Shown in pieces: positions 1-8,117 of a stretch of DNA of 64,000 nt (positions are counted from its first letter, which is position 1; each line of letters starts with the position of its first letter). Position numbers and translations under genes: made by a program. Source of the DNA: an uncultured Pelagibacteraceae bacterium (GTDB taxonomy: Bacteria; Pseudomonadota; Alphaproteobacteria; Pelagibacterales; Pelagibacteraceae). Location of the stretch: positions 1 through 64,000 of the forward strand of contig CAJQTC010000005.1 in the NCBI GenBank assembly GCA_905618885.1. The letters run 5' to 3'. The notes beneath the pieces are model-generated. The model was not told the DNA's origin. It did no database searches and saw only the letters and a list, made by a program, of their open reading frames with translations.

Positions 1-77
1 TTTGTATAACAATTTCTGGATCTCTTAATAACGGAGAAAATAAAAGTATTAGCTGGGAGTTAAAAAGAAATAATTAG
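1..77 (+). CDS. C-terminal end of a truncated gene, possibly heparinase II/III-like
   Basis: An open frame enters from the left edge (codons in phase with base 3) and ends at a TAG at 75-77, two bases before purH. Only about 24 residues are visible, reading CITISGSLNNGEN then SISWELKRNN. In many alphaproteobacteria the gene just before purH encodes a heparinase II/III-like protein, and the ending (an ISG strand, then W-x-L-K-R) resembles that family's tail. The identity therefore rests mainly on gene order and is tentative. Confidence 0.45.
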   Translation, partial: CITISGSLNNGENKSISWELKRNN

Positions 78-79
78 AT

Positions 80-1630
80 ATGAAACAAAAAATTAAGACA
101 GCTTTAATATCAGTATCAGATAAGGAGAATCTATCCATAATACTTAAAACACTAAATAAATATAAAGTTAAAATTATAAGCTCTGGTGGAACTTATAAGT
201 CGATTAAACAATTAGGTTATCATTGCACTGAAGTATCTGCTTACACGGGATTTAAAGAAATGTTGGATGGACGTGTAAAAACTTTACACCCAAAAATTCA
301 TGCCGGTATCCTGCATGATCGATCTAATAAAAAACACACGCAAGAAATGACTAAACAAAAATTTCCATCTTTAGATTTAATTATTGTTAATTTTTATCCT
401 TTTCAAAAAATTATAACTAATTCAAAAAATGACAAAGAAATTATTGAAAATATTGATATTGGAGGGCCTACTATGGTAAGAGCTGCAGCAAAAAATTTTA
501 AAAATGTTTTAATAGTTACAAATAAAAGTGATTATTATGATTTAGCAAATGAAATTGAAAAAAATAACGGTAAAACAACATTAAATTTTAGAGAGTATAT
601 GTCAAGTAAAGCCTTTGGTTTAACCGCTTATTACGATTCGATGATTGCTAATTGGTTCAATCAAAAATTAAATATTAAATTTCCCGAAAGAAAAACAATT
701 TTTGGTCGTAGATTTAAAAAACTAAGATATGGTGAAAATCCACATCAGAAAAGTTCTTTATACATAAATGATTACAATGATAAAGGGACAGGTCTAGATC
801 AATTAGGTGGTAAAGATCTTAGTTATAATAATTATAATGATATTTTTACTTCCTTAGAAATCCTAGCTTCTTTTAAAAAAAATACAGCCACTGTAATTGT
901 TAAGCATGCTAATCCTTGTGGTGTTTCGATTAACAAATCACCTATAGTATCTTTTAATAATGCTTTCGCTTGTGATCCTATTAGTGCATTTGGAGGTGTC
1001 ATAGCTTGTAATTTTAAAATTAATAAAGTAATTGCACTTAAATTAAATAAAAAATTTATAGAGGTTATTTTGGCTAAAGGTTTTGAAAAAGATGCACTTA
1101 ATATTTTAAAACAAAAGAAAAATTTAAGGATTGTAGATATTTCAAAATATAAACAGAAAAAACAGACATCAATTAAAGCATTTGATGGATCATTTTTGTT
1201 GCAAGAAAAAGATAAGTCTATTTTTAATAAAAGGGATTTAAAATTTGTTACGAAAAATAAGCCAACATTACTGGAATTAAAGGAAATAGAATTTGCTTTT
1301 AATATTGCAAAATATGTTAAATCGAATGCAATTGTGCTTACTAATAATTTTTCAACCATTGGAATCGGTGCAGGTCAACCAAGTCGTCTGGATAGTTGTA
1401 AAATTGCCCTACAAAAGGCAAAGCTATTTCAAGCTAGCAAAATTAAAAATTCAATAGCATCTTCAGACGCTTTTTTTCCTTTTGCTGACGGAGTGCTCTC
1501 ATTGATCTCAGCTGGTGTAAGAATAATTGTTCAACCAGGAGGATCAATTAGAGATCAAGAAATTGTGAGTGTTGCCAACAAAGCTAAAGCAAAAATGGTT
1601 TTCACTGGTGTCCGACATTTTAACCACTAA
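80..1630 (+). CDS. purH: Bifunctional purine biosynthesis protein PurH (AICAR transformylase / IMP cyclohydrolase)
   Basis: PurH catalyses the last two steps of IMP synthesis in the cytoplasm: formylation of AICAR, then ring closure to IMP. The 516 residues match the usual family length. The N-terminal cyclohydrolase (MGS-like) domain shows SVSDKENL, SSGGTYK and LDGRVKTLHPKIHAGIL within the first 80 residues. The transformylase part shows LRYGENPHQ near residue 215, KHANPCGV near 275, DPISAFGG near 300, SDAFFPFADG near 461 and the closing GGSIRDQE. It starts at an ATG two bases after the preceding stop. Its stop codon abuts that of the convergent phhB with no spacer. Confidence 0.97.
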   Translation: MKQKIKTALISVSDKENLSIILKTLNKYKVKIISSGGTYKSIKQLGYHCTEVSAYTGFKEMLDGRVKTLHPKIHAGILHDRSNKKHTQEMTKQKFPSLDLIIVNFYPFQKIITNSKNDKEIIENIDIGGPTMVRAAAKNFKNVLIVTNKSDYYDLANEIEKNNGKTTLNFREYMSSKAFGLTAYYDSMIANWFNQKLNIKFPERKTIFGRRFKKLRYGENPHQKSSLYINDYNDKGTGLDQLGGKDLSYNNYNDIFTSLEILASFKKNTATVIVKHANPCGVSINKSPIVSFNNAFACDPISAFGGVIACNFKINKVIALKLNKKFIEVILAKGFEKDALNILKQKKNLRIVDISKYKQKKQTSIKAFDGSFLLQEKDKSIFNKRDLKFVTKNKPTLLELKEIEFAFNIAKYVKSNAIVLTNNFSTIGIGAGQPSRLDSCKIALQKAKLFQASKIKNSIASSDAFFPFADGVLSLISAGVRIIVQPGGSIRDQEIVSVANKAKAKMVFTGVRHFNH

Positions 1631-1966
1631 TTAAATTTGATCAATTTTTGCAGCTATTATAAAATCATTTTCAGCTAAACCTTCAATAGCGTGGGTGGAG
1701 ATTTTAATTTTAGCATAACCCCAACCGAAGTGTATATCTGGATGGTGTCCTTCTAGTTCTGCAATTGAACTAACTTTATTTACAAATTCTTGGCTTTCAA
1801 TAAAATTTTGAAATTTAAAATTTTTTTCTAAATAGTGATTTTTGACCATATTGCTTTTAAGCTCCCATCCATCAACTTTGTTTAGGTATTTGTGAATTTC
1901 ACTTATGTCAAAAGGTGGTTTTTTAACTTCACCAGTAGTACATTTTTTTTTAAAAAGTTCATCCAT
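1631..1966 (-). CDS. phhB: Pterin-4a-carbinolamine dehydratase (PCD/DCoH family)
   Basis: A 111-residue protein of the pterin-4-alpha-carbinolamine dehydratase family, which dehydrates 4a-hydroxytetrahydropterin; many bacteria carry it without phenylalanine hydroxylase. Family signatures are visible: VDGWELK near residue 33, the EGHHPDI active-site stretch near 72-78, the FGWGYAKI strand, and THAIEGLAENDF near the C-terminus. It lies just downstream of, and on the same strand as, tRNA-Gly, with eight bases between them. It converges tail to tail with purH. The physiological role in this organism is not evident from the context. Confidence 0.92.
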   Translation of the reverse strand: MDELFKKKCTTGEVKKPPFDISEIHKYLNKVDGWELKSNMVKNHYLEKNFKFQNFIESQEFVNKVSSIAELEGHHPDIHFGWGYAKIKISTHAIEGLAENDFIIAAKIDQI

Positions 1967-1974
1967 CTTTTAAA

Positions 1975-2049
1975 TGGAGCGGGCAAAGGGGCTCGAACCC
2001 TCGACCTTCTCGTTGGCAACGAGACGCTCTACCACTGAGCTATGCCCGC
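1975..2049 (-). tRNA. tRNA-Gly (anticodon GCC)
   Basis: Read on the minus strand, a complete cloverleaf can be drawn. The acceptor stem GCGGGCA pairs with TGCCCGC, the D-arm contains AGCTCAGTGGTAGAGC, the anticodon stem CTCGT/ACGAG encloses the loop TTGCCAA with anticodon GCC, and the T-arm is GAGGGTTCGAGCCCC. The 3' CCA is encoded (TGG at 1975-1977 on the plus strand). The gene stands immediately before phhB. Its 5' end borders a transporter and catabolism module, and a decayed copy of its 5' half lies about 5.3 kb away. Confidence 0.97.
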
Positions 2050-2109
2050 TTAGCATTTGTTTTGGCAATTTAACTACATAGAACAGAGAAAGCAAGATGA
2101 GTTGTTTAT

Positions 2110-3570
2110 TTATTTTCTTTTCATCAGCGGAAAAGCTAATGCGATTAGAGCTAAAATAAAAAAAGTTAAAGCTATGGGCCTAGTAAAAAACATTAACCAG
2201 TTTCCATCAAAAATTACTAAAGATTGCCTTAGTGTACCTTCTACAAGTTCTCCTAAAATTAAACCTATTATGACTGGTACTACAGAAAATCCATACCTTC
2301 TCATAAAAAATCCAACAACACCAAAAAATAACATTATCCATATGTCAATTATAGATTGATTTAGGGAATATGTTCCACATACCGATAAGGCAAATATCAT
2401 TGGCCATAAAATTTTATTTGGCACTAATGTGATTCTAGCAAAAAGCTTTGCCCCGAAAAAACCAAAAATAAAAAATAAAATATTAGAAATAAGCATAGCA
2501 CCAAAAATTCCATATAAAAATTCTGGTTGTTCTCTGAATAAGTCTGGCCCTGGTCTAACACCATGAATTATTAAACCAGTTAATATGACAGCTGTTGTTG
2601 CTGAGCCAGGTATTCCTAATGCTAAAGTTGGTACCATCGCTCCACCGGTTGCTGCATTGTTTGCAGCTTCAGCTCCGGCTATACCCTCTATAGATCCTTT
2701 ACCAAATTCATCAGGATTTTTTGACCATCGTTTTGCTTCAGAGTAACCGATCAAAGAAGCCACCGTTCCTCCTTCAGCTGGTAACACACCTATGAATGAA
2801 CCAATACCCGATGATCTTAAAATTGTTTTCCAAGTCAGTTTGTAATCACTAATAGTAGGTAGTTTCACAGCATTCAAAGCTACTCTTTTAAATACCTGAT
2901 CTAACATAGTTGATTGAGTTAAAAGCTCGCTAATAGCAAAAAGACCTACAACAACAGGTATAAAGCCTATTCCTTCTGTCAGTTCGTTTATTCCAAACGT
3001 GAATCGATCAATGGAAGTCATGAAATCTTTTCCTATAGTGGAAATTAAAATTCCAAATGATCCTGCAATTAAATTTTTAATTGGGCTGCCGTCGCCTATC
3101 GACGCTAACATTGTTAAACCAAAAATAGCTAAAGCAAAGTATTCCGGTTGACCAAACTCATAAGCTAGCTGGGCTAATAGTGGTGCAAAAAAAACTAATA
3201 CTATAACAGAAAATATACCTCCAATAGTACTTGAGACTGTTGCCATGCCTAATGCTCTGCCGGCTTCACCTTTTTGAGCTAATGGATAACCATCAAGGCA
3301 AGTTGCTGCTGCTGCAGGCGTTCCAGGTGTATTGATTAATATTGCTGTTATTGCTCCTCCATAAGTTCCCGCACAATAAATCGAAGTTAAAAGTATTATT
3401 GCAGATAAAGGTTCAAGGGTCATAGTAAAGGGTAAAATTAATGCACCCCCGGTTGTGGGGCCCAAACCTGGCAATACACCTAAAATCAAACCAAATAAGG
3501 TACCAAATATCAGCACCAACATTAGTTTTGCGCTAAACAAAGGGACCATCATTAAATATAAATTTTCCAT
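2110..3570 (-). CDS. tctA: Tripartite tricarboxylate transporter large permease, TctA family
   Basis: A 486-residue, very hydrophobic inner-membrane protein, the large permease of a TTT system, which imports organic acids using an ion gradient and a periplasmic binding protein. TctA signatures are clear: GVLPGLGPTTGGALILPF near residue 32, NTPGTPAAAATCLDGYP near 80, GVLPAEGGTVASLIGYSEAKRWSK near 260-285, and AANNAATGGAMVPTLALGIPG near 303. About ten to twelve membrane segments are apparent. It is the last gene of tctC-tctB-tctA, separated from tctB by one base. The substrate cannot be read from the permease; the neighbouring genes suggest a sugar acid or similar carboxylate. Confidence 0.95.
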   Translation of the reverse strand: MENLYLMMVPLFSAKLMLVLIFGTLFGLILGVLPGLGPTTGGALILPFTMTLEPLSAIILLTSIYCAGTYGGAITAILINTPGTPAAAATCLDGYPLAQKGEAGRALGMATVSSTIGGIFSVIVLVFFAPLLAQLAYEFGQPEYFALAIFGLTMLASIGDGSPIKNLIAGSFGILISTIGKDFMTSIDRFTFGINELTEGIGFIPVVVGLFAISELLTQSTMLDQVFKRVALNAVKLPTISDYKLTWKTILRSSGIGSFIGVLPAEGGTVASLIGYSEAKRWSKNPDEFGKGSIEGIAGAEAANNAATGGAMVPTLALGIPGSATTAVILTGLIIHGVRPGPDLFREQPEFLYGIFGAMLISNILFFIFGFFGAKLFARITLVPNKILWPMIFALSVCGTYSLNQSIIDIWIMLFFGVVGFFMRRYGFSVVPVIIGLILGELVEGTLRQSLVIFDGNWLMFFTRPIALTFFILALIALAFPLMKRK

Positions 3571-3571
3571 A

Positions 3572-4081
3572 TTAATTATAATAAATATTAGTAATTATTC
3601 CTGAGGGAAATCTTAATCCTAGAATTGTCTCAAAAAAAACGAATACAATACATGGAAAAACAATGCTTACTAAAAATAAGTAAAAAATCCTTGTTTCGCC
3701 CCAAAAGTAAGCAACAAGCAGCGAAAGTAATGAAATTGCTAAAAAGAAATCTAAAGTTTTTGCAATAATAATAAATAAAATAAAACTATATAAAGTTTTA
3801 AAAAATGTATTAGGCAATATTTTTTCTGTTTTCCAGGGATTCTTTAAAGATAAAAAATAAACAATTAAAGTAAGAAAGATTATTAGCACCAATAATCCTT
3901 TAGGAAAGGTAGCTGGTTGTATTCCTCTATTTAATATTGGTGGAACAGCATCAAAAGAGAATGTTGTAAATAATAAAATTAAAGAAACAAAAATTATGAT
4001 AAACGAAACTTTAAATGAACTTTTTAAAAAAAAGGGCAAACTGCCTGCGTCCGCCCTTTTTTTATTTTGCACATTCTTCAT
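3572..4081 (-). CDS. tctB: Tripartite tricarboxylate transporter small permease, TctB family
   Basis: A 169-residue protein with four predicted membrane segments (about residues 27-47, 63-80, 93-112 and 115-150), the size and layout of TctB subunits. The start at ATG 4079-4081 is supported by the KKRADAGSL stretch, which resembles the positively charged N-terminal RAD motif of the family. It lies 25 bases after tctC and one base before tctA. A strong terminator-like hairpin falls inside codons 6-18 of this gene and may reduce permease expression relative to tctC. The sequence is otherwise poorly conserved, as is normal for TctB. Confidence 0.88.
   Translation of the reverse strand: MKNVQNKKRADAGSLPFFLKSSFKVSFIIIFVSLILLFTTFSFDAVPPILNRGIQPATFPKGLLVLIIFLTLIVYFLSLKNPWKTEKILPNTFFKTLYSFILFIIIAKTLDFFLAISLLSLLVAYFWGETRIFYLFLVSIVFPCIVFVFFETILGLRFPSGIITNIYYN
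4026..4063 (-). terminator. Terminator-like hairpin inside the 5' end of tctB (possible attenuator)
   Basis: On the minus strand an 11-base stem, AAAAAAAGGGC with GCCCTTTTTTT, encloses a 15-base loop and runs into a T tract, the form of an intrinsic terminator. It lies after tctC and within the first codons of tctB. A transcript started before tctC would often stop here, leaving more binding-protein message than permease message. This function is inferred; the hairpin itself is plain in the sequence. Confidence 0.6.
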
Positions 4082-4106
4082 TTTGTCGAATATGTAATTT
4101 CAAATA

Positions 4107-5066
4107 CTACTTAGTATAACCTAATGCTTTTAGCTGAGCGGTCATTTCTTTAAGCATTTCTTCCATTTGCTTACCCCACTCTTCAGCCCCGACAACACTA
4201 GTATCATCTAGTCCAATTTCTGTTAAGAAATTTTTGTAATAGTTATGGCCCATTGCTTTCATCATGCCATTCTCTAAGGTTTTTGCTCTGTCAGCTGAAA
4301 CACCTTTTTTTGTTACAAAACCTCTAACAGTAGAGAGTGACACTGGTATACCCATCTCTTTTGCTGTTGGTACTTTGCCTATTTTTGACATTCTTTTATT
4401 TGCTAACACTACTGAAACACAAAGTTTACCGTCATTGATTTCTGTTAGTGCCTCACCAAGATTTAAAACACCTACATCAATATCTCCTTTGATAAGGTTT
4501 GTTTTAATTGGTGCAACACCTTTGTAAGCAACAATTATCGGATCTTTTAGTTTTCCTTTTTTTGTAAAAGCAATAGCACTTACATCATCAATTCCACCTG
4601 TATGAGTCGTTCCATACTTTAGTGATTTAGACTTTTGAACTGATATAAATTTTTTTGCGTCTTTAATGTCTGACTTACAACTAACTACAAGTAGTTGAGG
4701 ATCATCTGTTCCTCTTGCTAAAGGTTGCATGTCACTTAATTTAACTTTAGTTTTTCCTAAAGCCATAGACACAGCATGACCTGTAGTCCATGTTAAAGTG
4801 TGCTGACCATCTGCAGGTAATGACATCATATAATCCATAGATGTAGCTCCTCCACCACCTTTTTTATTTACTAATTGCATGTCTTGTTTAAGGACTCTTC
4901 GAGCTCTTAAAAGCATCATTCTTGTAGTGACATCTGTACCACCACCAAAACCAGCATGTGTTATTGCTTGTATAGGATGATTGTCGGCTAGCGCCCATGA
5001 ACTTAAAAATGGAATTTCCACTATCAGAACAATTGCTGCTAACAAAGTTTTTAACGTTTTTTTCAT
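4107..5066 (-). CDS. tctC: Tripartite tricarboxylate transporter substrate-binding protein, TctC/Bug family
   Basis: A 319-residue periplasmic solute receptor. A Sec signal peptide occupies about residues 1-27 (MKKTLKTLLAA, then a hydrophobic stretch ending in SSWALA). The mature protein shows the Bug/TctC fold signatures: ITHAGFGGGTDVTTRMM near residue 35, GGGATSMDYMMSLPADG near 70, KYGTTHTGGIDDVSA near 150, and the C-terminal region KEMGIPVSLSTVRGFVTKKGVS. It is first in the tctC-tctB-tctA run and divergent from the pdxA-like gene, with 75 bases between them that must hold both promoters. The ligand is unknown; Bug proteins bind a wide range of carboxylates. Confidence 0.94.
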   Translation of the reverse strand: MKKTLKTLLAAIVLIVEIPFLSSWALADNHPIQAITHAGFGGGTDVTTRMMLLRARRVLKQDMQLVNKKGGGGATSMDYMMSLPADGQHTLTWTTGHAVSMALGKTKVKLSDMQPLARGTDDPQLLVVSCKSDIKDAKKFISVQKSKSLKYGTTHTGGIDDVSAIAFTKKGKLKDPIIVAYKGVAPIKTNLIKGDIDVGVLNLGEALTEINDGKLCVSVVLANKRMSKIGKVPTAKEMGIPVSLSTVRGFVTKKGVSADRAKTLENGMMKAMGHNYYKNFLTEIGLDDTSVVGAEEWGKQMEEMLKEMTAQLKALGYTK

Positions 5067-5141
5067 TTTTTACCCCTTGTTAATTTACTTTTTATTATTA
5101 AGAATTTAAACATAGTCTGGTATAAAGAGTCAAAAAGTTTT

Positions 5142-6140
5142 ATGGAAAACAATAGGCCAATAATTGGTATACTACTAGGAGACCCGTCCGGTATAGGTCC
5201 TGAGCTGATTTCAAAGCTTTTGCACCAGCAAGAAGTAAAGGAAGTAAATATTCTTATAATAGGTGAAAAAAACATTCTTCATGAAGCTGACAGGTTAACT
5301 GGATTTAATTCAGATTTAGAATATGTGAGTAGTCATGAACAGGTAAAATTTAATGGTAAAAATAAATTTTTTTTAGATATTTCAGAAGGTAAAAATAATA
5401 ACTATGTGATCTCTAAACCTTCTTCTGAGTCAGGACAAAGTGTTCTAAAAGCACTTAATTATGCTTTGGATTTAGCCAAGACGAAAAAAATCGACGCTAT
5501 AGTTTTTGCACCTTTTAATAAGACAAGTATGAAACTTGGTGGAAGTAAGTACCAAGACGAGCTTCATCTAATGGCTGACCGATTGAATGTTAAAAATTTC
5601 TTTTGTGAATTTAACGTAATTGATAATTTTTGGACCGCAAGAGTAACGTCTCATATACCAATTAAAGAAGTGCCCCAGCATATAAAAAAAGATAACATAA
5701 TGAAACCAATTAAATTAATTAACGAAGCAATGAAATTAAATGGGATTAAGAATCCTAGAGTAGCTGTTCAAGCACTTAATCCACATGCTGAATTTGGAGA
5801 TGAAGAGGAGCTAGAGATTATTCCAGCAATAAATGAGGCAAAAAGTTTAGGTATCAACGCAGATGGTCCTTTACCTTGTGATACCTCTTTTATTACATCT
5901 TTTAAAAATAAAAATCACGATTGTATTGTTGGAATGTACCATGATGCACTACAGTCAGGTCTTAAAGCTTTTGGTTTTGACAGAGGTATAACTGTTCAAG
6001 GTGGGCTACCTGTTCCTATAACTACTCCTGCACATGGAACTGCTTTTGATATAGCGGGGAAAAATATTGCTAATTTAGAACCAACTTTACAGTCTTTCAA
6101 AATTGTAGTTCAAATGTGCAAGAACAAAATTAATGAGTAA
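5142..6140 (+). CDS. PdxA-family dehydrogenase, probably catabolic (PdxA2-like) rather than for vitamin B6
   Basis: A 332-residue NAD-dependent dehydrogenase of the 4-hydroxythreonine-4-phosphate dehydrogenase family. Signatures are [14 protein letters not shown] at the N-terminus and three metal-binding histidine regions: [21 protein letters not shown] and [19 protein letters not shown], followed by HGTAFDIAG. The usual HAGE and MYHDQG stretches are altered, as in the catabolic PdxA2 branch, which includes threonate-pathway enzymes and relatives such as TphB. The neighbours support catabolism: it is divergent from a TTT transporter and overlaps the following enolase-superfamily dehydratase gene by eight bases. 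A vitamin B6 role cannot be excluded from the sequence alone. Confidence 0.85.
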   Translation: MENNRPIIGILLGDPSGIGPELISKLLHQQEVKEVNILIIGEKNILHEADRLTGFNSDLEYVSSHEQVKFNGKNKFFLDISEGKNNNYVISKPSSESGQSVLKALNYALDLAKTKKIDAIVFAPFNKTSMKLGGSKYQDELHLMADRLNVKNFFCEFNVIDNFWTARVTSHIPIKEVPQHIKKDNIMKPIKLINEAMKLNGIKNPRVAVQALNPHAEFGDEEELEIIPAINEAKSLGINADGPLPCDTSFITSFKNKNHDCIVGMYHDALQSGLKAFGFDRGITVQGGLPVPITTPAHGTAFDIAGKNIANLEPTLQSFKIVVQMCKNKINE

Positions 6141-7308
6141 AATAAAAAGCATCAAAACTTCAGTCTATCAATGGAAAGGAAAAACAGTTCCTCCACAAGG
6201 TAATTTTTGTACAAACGCCTCAGACGCACTATATGATAAATCAGATGCTATGGGATCTTTTAGATTCCATGAATGGTTAGTTTGTGAAATTGAAACTGAG
6301 GATGGAACAATAGGTATCGGGAATGCCGCTTTAGCACCGCGTGTTACTAAAATGGCGATAGATATATATTTGAAACCACTGGTTATAGGTGAAAGTCCTT
6401 TTGATTATAATTATATTTGGGAAAAAATGTATAGAAGAACTCACGCTTGGGGAAGAAAAGGAATTGGTATGGTGGCAATATCTGCAATAGATATTGCAAT
6501 TTGGGATTTGATAGGAAAACTTACTAAGCAGCCCGTCTTCAAATTACTAGGTGGAAGAACTAAAGAAAAAATACCTGTTTATGCCTCTAAACTTTATAGC
6601 CAACCTTTAAAAAATTTACAAAAAGAAGCTGAGTTATATAAATCTCAAGGTTTTACAATGTTCAAAATGAGATTTGGTTGGGGTCCAAAAGATGGAGCAG
6701 AGGGAATGAAAAAAAATATTCTGTTAGTAGAAGCTTTACGAGAAGTTATAGGTGAAGACACAGATCTTATGATGGATTGTTATATGGGATGGAATTTAGA
6801 TTACGCTAAAAGAATGATACCGAAATTAATGAAATTTAATCCAAGATGGCTAGAAGAACCTGTTATAGCTGATGATATTCATGGTTATGCAGAACTTAAC
6901 AATATGAATGCAATTCCAATTTCTGGTGGGGAACATGAGTTTAGTTTACTAGGATTTAGACAATTATTAGATTTAAAAGCAGTAAGCTACATCCAATACG
7001 ACACAAACAGAGTTGGTGGAATTACTGCTGCACACAAAATTAATGCATTAGCGGAAGCATACCAAATCCCTGTAGTGCCACATGCAGGTCAAATGCATAA
7101 TTATCATTTAACTATGTCAAATTTAAATTGTCCTATTTCAGAATTTTTTCCTGTGCATGATGTAGAAGTTGGCAATGAGTTGTTTTATTATATATTTGAT
7201 GGTGACCCAAAACCGGAGAATGGATTTATTGATCTTGATGACAATAAGCCAGGTCTCGGTCTGACAATTTCTAAAAAATTTAATAAAGATTTTAATATTA
7301 TTAGTTAA
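6133..7308 (+). CDS. Mandelate racemase/enolase-superfamily dehydratase, L-rhamnonate dehydratase-like
   Basis: A 391-residue acid-sugar dehydratase. Metal ligands of the superfamily are visible: D215 in MMDCYMGW, E241/E242 in WLEEPV and E267 in GGEHE. A His-Asp dyad is suggested by D290 (IQYD) and H317 (VVPHAGQ). The run [11 protein letters not shown], the DCYMG segment, WLEEP, GEHE and PHAG in this order resemble L-rhamnonate dehydratase, so the likely product is a 2-keto-3-deoxy acid. Its start overlaps the end of the PdxA-like gene by eight bases, implying translational coupling. The exact sugar acid is unknown. It is the last gene before the decayed tRNA copy. Confidence 0.88.
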   Translation: MSKIKSIKTSVYQWKGKTVPPQGNFCTNASDALYDKSDAMGSFRFHEWLVCEIETEDGTIGIGNAALAPRVTKMAIDIYLKPLVIGESPFDYNYIWEKMYRRTHAWGRKGIGMVAISAIDIAIWDLIGKLTKQPVFKLLGGRTKEKIPVYASKLYSQPLKNLQKEAELYKSQGFTMFKMRFGWGPKDGAEGMKKNILLVEALREVIGEDTDLMMDCYMGWNLDYAKRMIPKLMKFNPRWLEEPVIADDIHGYAELNNMNAIPISGGEHEFSLLGFRQLLDLKAVSYIQYDTNRVGGITAAHKINALAEAYQIPVVPHAGQMHNYHLTMSNLNCPISEFFPVHDVEVGNELFYYIFDGDPKPENGFIDLDDNKPGLGLTISKKFNKDFNIIS

Positions 7309-7340
7309 ATTTACCAGAAAATAGAGTTTAGTACGTGTGA

Positions 7341-7376
7341 TTGGCAATGAGGCACTCTACTACTGACCTGTATCCA
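7341..7376 (-). pseudogene. Decayed 5' half of a tRNA-Gly gene (possible attachment-site remnant)
   Basis: Aligned base by base, 7341-7371 matches the intact tRNA-Gly at 2013-2043 at 25 of 31 positions, in the same orientation. The anticodon loop TTGCCAA is unchanged and the D-arm is recognisable (TCAGTAGTAGAG). Similarity stops abruptly at the anticodon loop; no T-arm or 3' acceptor is found next to it. It therefore cannot make a functional tRNA. Its position at the outer edge of the tct-pdxA-dehydratase module suggests a displaced 5' half left by integration at the tRNA. Confidence 0.7.
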
Positions 7377-7484
7377 TAAAATATAAATATTGTAGTACAT
7401 TAATTTTAAATAGGTCAAAATTTATAAATTTGACAAGATTGTCACTATGGTTAAGTCATATTTTCTATTATAATTTTAGTTATT

Positions 7485-8117
7485 ATGAAATTAAATTTAC
7501 CTAAGACTATTTCTGTTTTTCCACTAAGTGGGGTCATTTTCTTTCCAAAAACTAATTTGCCTTTAAATATTTTTGAACCTAGATACTTAACTTTAATAAA
7601 CGATTGTATTAAATCAAATAAGTATATGGGGATGATACAGACAAAAGATAATACATCTGATGTTTATTCGGTTGGTTGTCTTGGTAGAATTACAGAACAT
7701 AAAAAAACAAAAGACGGTAGAATGCTAGTAAACTTAACAGGCATAAACCGTTTTGAAATAATTTCAGAAATCAATAATGATAAGATTTATAGAGAATTTG
7801 AAGTATCTTATAAAAAATTTTCAGAAGATCAGGAGCCAGGGAGGGATCAAACAATAATGTTAGAAACAATTAAAGAAATATATGAAAAAACTAAAATATT
7901 TTTCAGAAAAAATGGATTGTTACTAAACTGGGCTGAATTTGAAAAACTAGATATAGATCAAAAAATTAATACTTTAGCAATGATTGCTCCTATATCTGAT
8001 GTAGAAAAACAAATAATTTTAGAGTCTATCAACGTTGATTCTAAAACAAAAATTTTGTCTAAAATAATAGAGTTTTATTTACATGAAAATTCCTCAGACA
8101 AAACGATTTTACAATAA
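7485..8117 (+). CDS. Lon N-terminal (substrate-binding) domain protein
   Basis: A 210-residue stand-alone LON domain with no ATPase or protease part. The opening ISVFPLSGVIFFPKTNLPLNIFEPRYL is the family hallmark, followed by GMIQTKDN, SVGCLGRITEHKKTKDGRMLVNLTGINRFEI, and an alpha-helical second half. Such proteins are common in alphaproteobacteria and are thought to bind proteins or act as adaptors, but their role is not established. The stop codon abuts that of the convergent UbiH-like gene. The 176 bases upstream hold the tRNA remnant and no other gene I can see. Confidence 0.9.
   Translation: MKLNLPKTISVFPLSGVIFFPKTNLPLNIFEPRYLTLINDCIKSNKYMGMIQTKDNTSDVYSVGCLGRITEHKKTKDGRMLVNLTGINRFEIISEINNDKIYREFEVSYKKFSEDQEPGRDQTIMLETIKEIYEKTKIFFRKNGLLLNWAEFEKLDIDQKINTLAMIAPISDVEKQIILESINVDSKTKILSKIIEFYLHENSSDKTILQ

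Noticed and set aside
832-1359. 175-codon open frame on the minus strand inside purH
   Set aside because: It is antisense to conserved PurH codons and the translation has no recognisable domain; A/T-rich genes often leave such frames.
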